From Oceanicaulis alexandrii DSM 11625 (GTDB lineage Bacteria > Pseudomonadota > Alphaproteobacteria > Caulobacterales > Maricaulaceae), in the NCBI RefSeq assembly GCF_000420265.1, contig NZ_ATUP01000001.1, positions 186,001-250,000 on the forward strand: DNA of 64,000 nucleotides. Reading direction: 5' to 3'. Every line of letters starts with the position of its first letter. Position 1 is the stretch's first letter. Shown here in pieces: positions 63,047 to 64,000 of the stretch. The notes under the pieces are model-generated. The model was not told the origin of the DNA and searched no databases. It saw only the letters and a list, made by a program, of their open reading frames with translations. The translations under genes were made by a program, and so were the position numbers.

Positions 63047-64000
63047 CTAGTAAAGCCCGCCCAGTGCGTCCTCGTCATCATCATCATCGTCGTCTGCATC
63101 GTCTTGCGCGCCCGAAGAGAAGTCCACGCCCAACGCATTGGCGCCAAAGCTCAGCGTTTCCTCCGCATCGGTCTGACCGCGCTGAGGCTCGGTGCCGGGC
63201 TTGAACGCTTCCAGGATCACACCAGGACGTCCGATGACGGATGGCTCGCCGGTCTCGCGATCAATCGGCGCCAGGCTCACCCCGTCGGGCACGCGGAACG
63301 GCGCCACGGAATAGGTCTCAAGCGCCGCGCCCAGGAAATCGGCCGCCACCGGCGCGGCGACACGGCCGCCCGCCTCGCCCGAACCCAACGGCCTGGGCGT
63401 GTCAAAGCCGACATAGACGCCGACCACCAGATCAGGACTGAACCCCACAAACCAGGCGTCGTGGAAGTCATTGGTGGTGCCGGTCTTGCCGCCCAGCGGG
63501 CGGCCCAGCGAGCGCAGCGCCGTGGCGGTGCCGCGCTGAACCGCGCCTTCGAGCATATGCACGATCTGATAGGAAGTGACCGGGTCGATCACCTGCTCGC
63601 CCAACTCGGGCAATTGCGGCTCCTGAAGAGAGGGGTCATAGCCGCCGGGCACGTCACAGCCGACGCATTCGCGCTGGTCGTGAATATAAATCGTCTCGCC
63701 TGAGCGGGCCTGAACCCGGTCGATCAGCGCCGGCTCGATCAGGCGGCCGCCATTGACCAGAGCGCCATAGGCGCCGATCAGCCGCATCAGCGTGGTCTCG
63801 CCCGCGCCCAGCGACATGGCGAGCGTGGGTTGAAGGTCGTCATAAATGCCGGTCCGCTCGCCGATATCCACGATCGGCGCCATGCCCATATCCTGCGCCA
63901 GGCGCACCGTCATCACGTTCCGGGACAGCTCCAGCCCCCGCCGCAGCGTGGAGGGTCCGTAAAACACCTCCGAATAGTTCTGCGGGCGATAAAAGCGCAT
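63047..64000 (-). CDS. mrcA: Penicillin-binding protein 1A, C-terminal part (5' part beyond the window)
   Basis: 317 residues of a class A PBP remain, starting within the transpeptidase domain (RFYRPQNYSEVFYGPSTLRR). The KTG box is GKTGTTNDFHDAWFVGFSPD and the C-terminus is an acidic tail (DDADDDDDDDEDALGGLY). The SxxK and SxN motifs lie upstream, beyond the edge or near it. Class A PBPs polymerise and cross-link peptidoglycan. It sits directly upstream of prfB on the same strand; a 113-base gap separates them. Confidence 0.92.
   Translation of the reverse strand: MRFYRPQNYSEVFYGPSTLRRGLELSRNVMTVRLAQDMGMAPIVDIGERTGIYDDLQPTLAMSLGAGETTLMRLIGAYGALVNGGRLIEPALIDRVQARSGETIYIHDQRECVGCDVPGGYDPSLQEPQLPELGEQVIDPVTSYQIVHMLEGAVQRGTATALRSLGRPLGGKTGTTNDFHDAWFVGFSPDLVVGVYVGFDTPRPLGSGEAGGRVAAPVAADFLGAALETYSVAPFRVPDGVSLAPIDRETGEPSVIGRPGVILEAFKPGTEPQRGQTDAEETLSFGANALGVDFSSGAQDDADDDDDDDEDALGGLY

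Overview
This 64 kb GC-rich window comes from an alphaproteobacterial chromosome. The evidence is a complete PhyR-NepR-EcfG general stress response (GSR) locus, an Rrf2/IscR-led suf operon, a bactofilin paired with an M23 peptidase, TamAB, and an RF2 gene with a programmed frameshift. Gene content and style suggest the Caulobacterales/Maricaulales side of the class (Maricaulis/Oceanicaulis-like), but that placement is inference. Coding density is high. I see no insertion sequence, prophage or CRISPR array. Both ends cut a gene: trigger factor on the left and PBP1A on the right.

Layout: 0-6.6 kb holds tig (partial), tamB and tamA. 6.6-20.3 kb is a general-stress island. It contains an ATP-grasp/class I amidotransferase-like gene pair, an entericidin lipoprotein, the phyK-ecfG-nepR/phyR core, two secreted PRC-barrel proteins, a five-gene envelope operon ending in an FNT channel, Dps, MscS, DUF202 and PMP3-type membrane proteins, and a candidate small RNA. 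Eleven GGAAC-N16/17-CGTT elements, the known EcfG consensus, lie in the gaps of this region; I found none by eye in gaps elsewhere. 20.4-20.65 kb has a duplicated 58-bp structured repeat and tRNA-Leu(TAG). 20.8-30.3 kb carries a TPMT-like methyltransferase, a coiled-coil protein, MATE exporter, malic enzyme, NAD(P)HX repair enzyme and glnB-glnA. 30.5-43.9 kb carries an autotransporter, a lytic transglycosylase-like lipoprotein, an ACT protein, parE, a class D beta-lactamase, two tandem amidohydrolases, an RhlE-type helicase and a diguanylate cyclase. 44.0-52.8 kb is GST followed by the suf operon (iscR, cysteine desulfurase, sufB, two unknown genes, sufC, sufD, sufS, sufT, sufA). 53.0-64 kb holds an alpha/beta hydrolase, anmK, a giant DUF3971/AsmA-like protein, a Bcp peroxiredoxin with a DUF455 protein, M23 peptidase-bactofilin, prfB and PBP1A (partial).

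How it fits together: in known alphaproteobacteria a PhyK-type kinase phosphorylates PhyR, which then sequesters NepR and frees EcfG. Here all four genes sit together, each transcription unit has its own EcfG box, and much of the apparent local regulon flanks them. Most of its products are envelope proteins, small lipoproteins and Dps. The most novel-looking parts are (i) the EcfG-driven small RNA candidate at about 13.86-13.97 kb, with a duplicated CCCCUGAC motif, and (ii) the EcfG-driven ATP-grasp/peptidase C26-like pair, apparently made from a leaderless mRNA, with a divergent tiny membrane protein.
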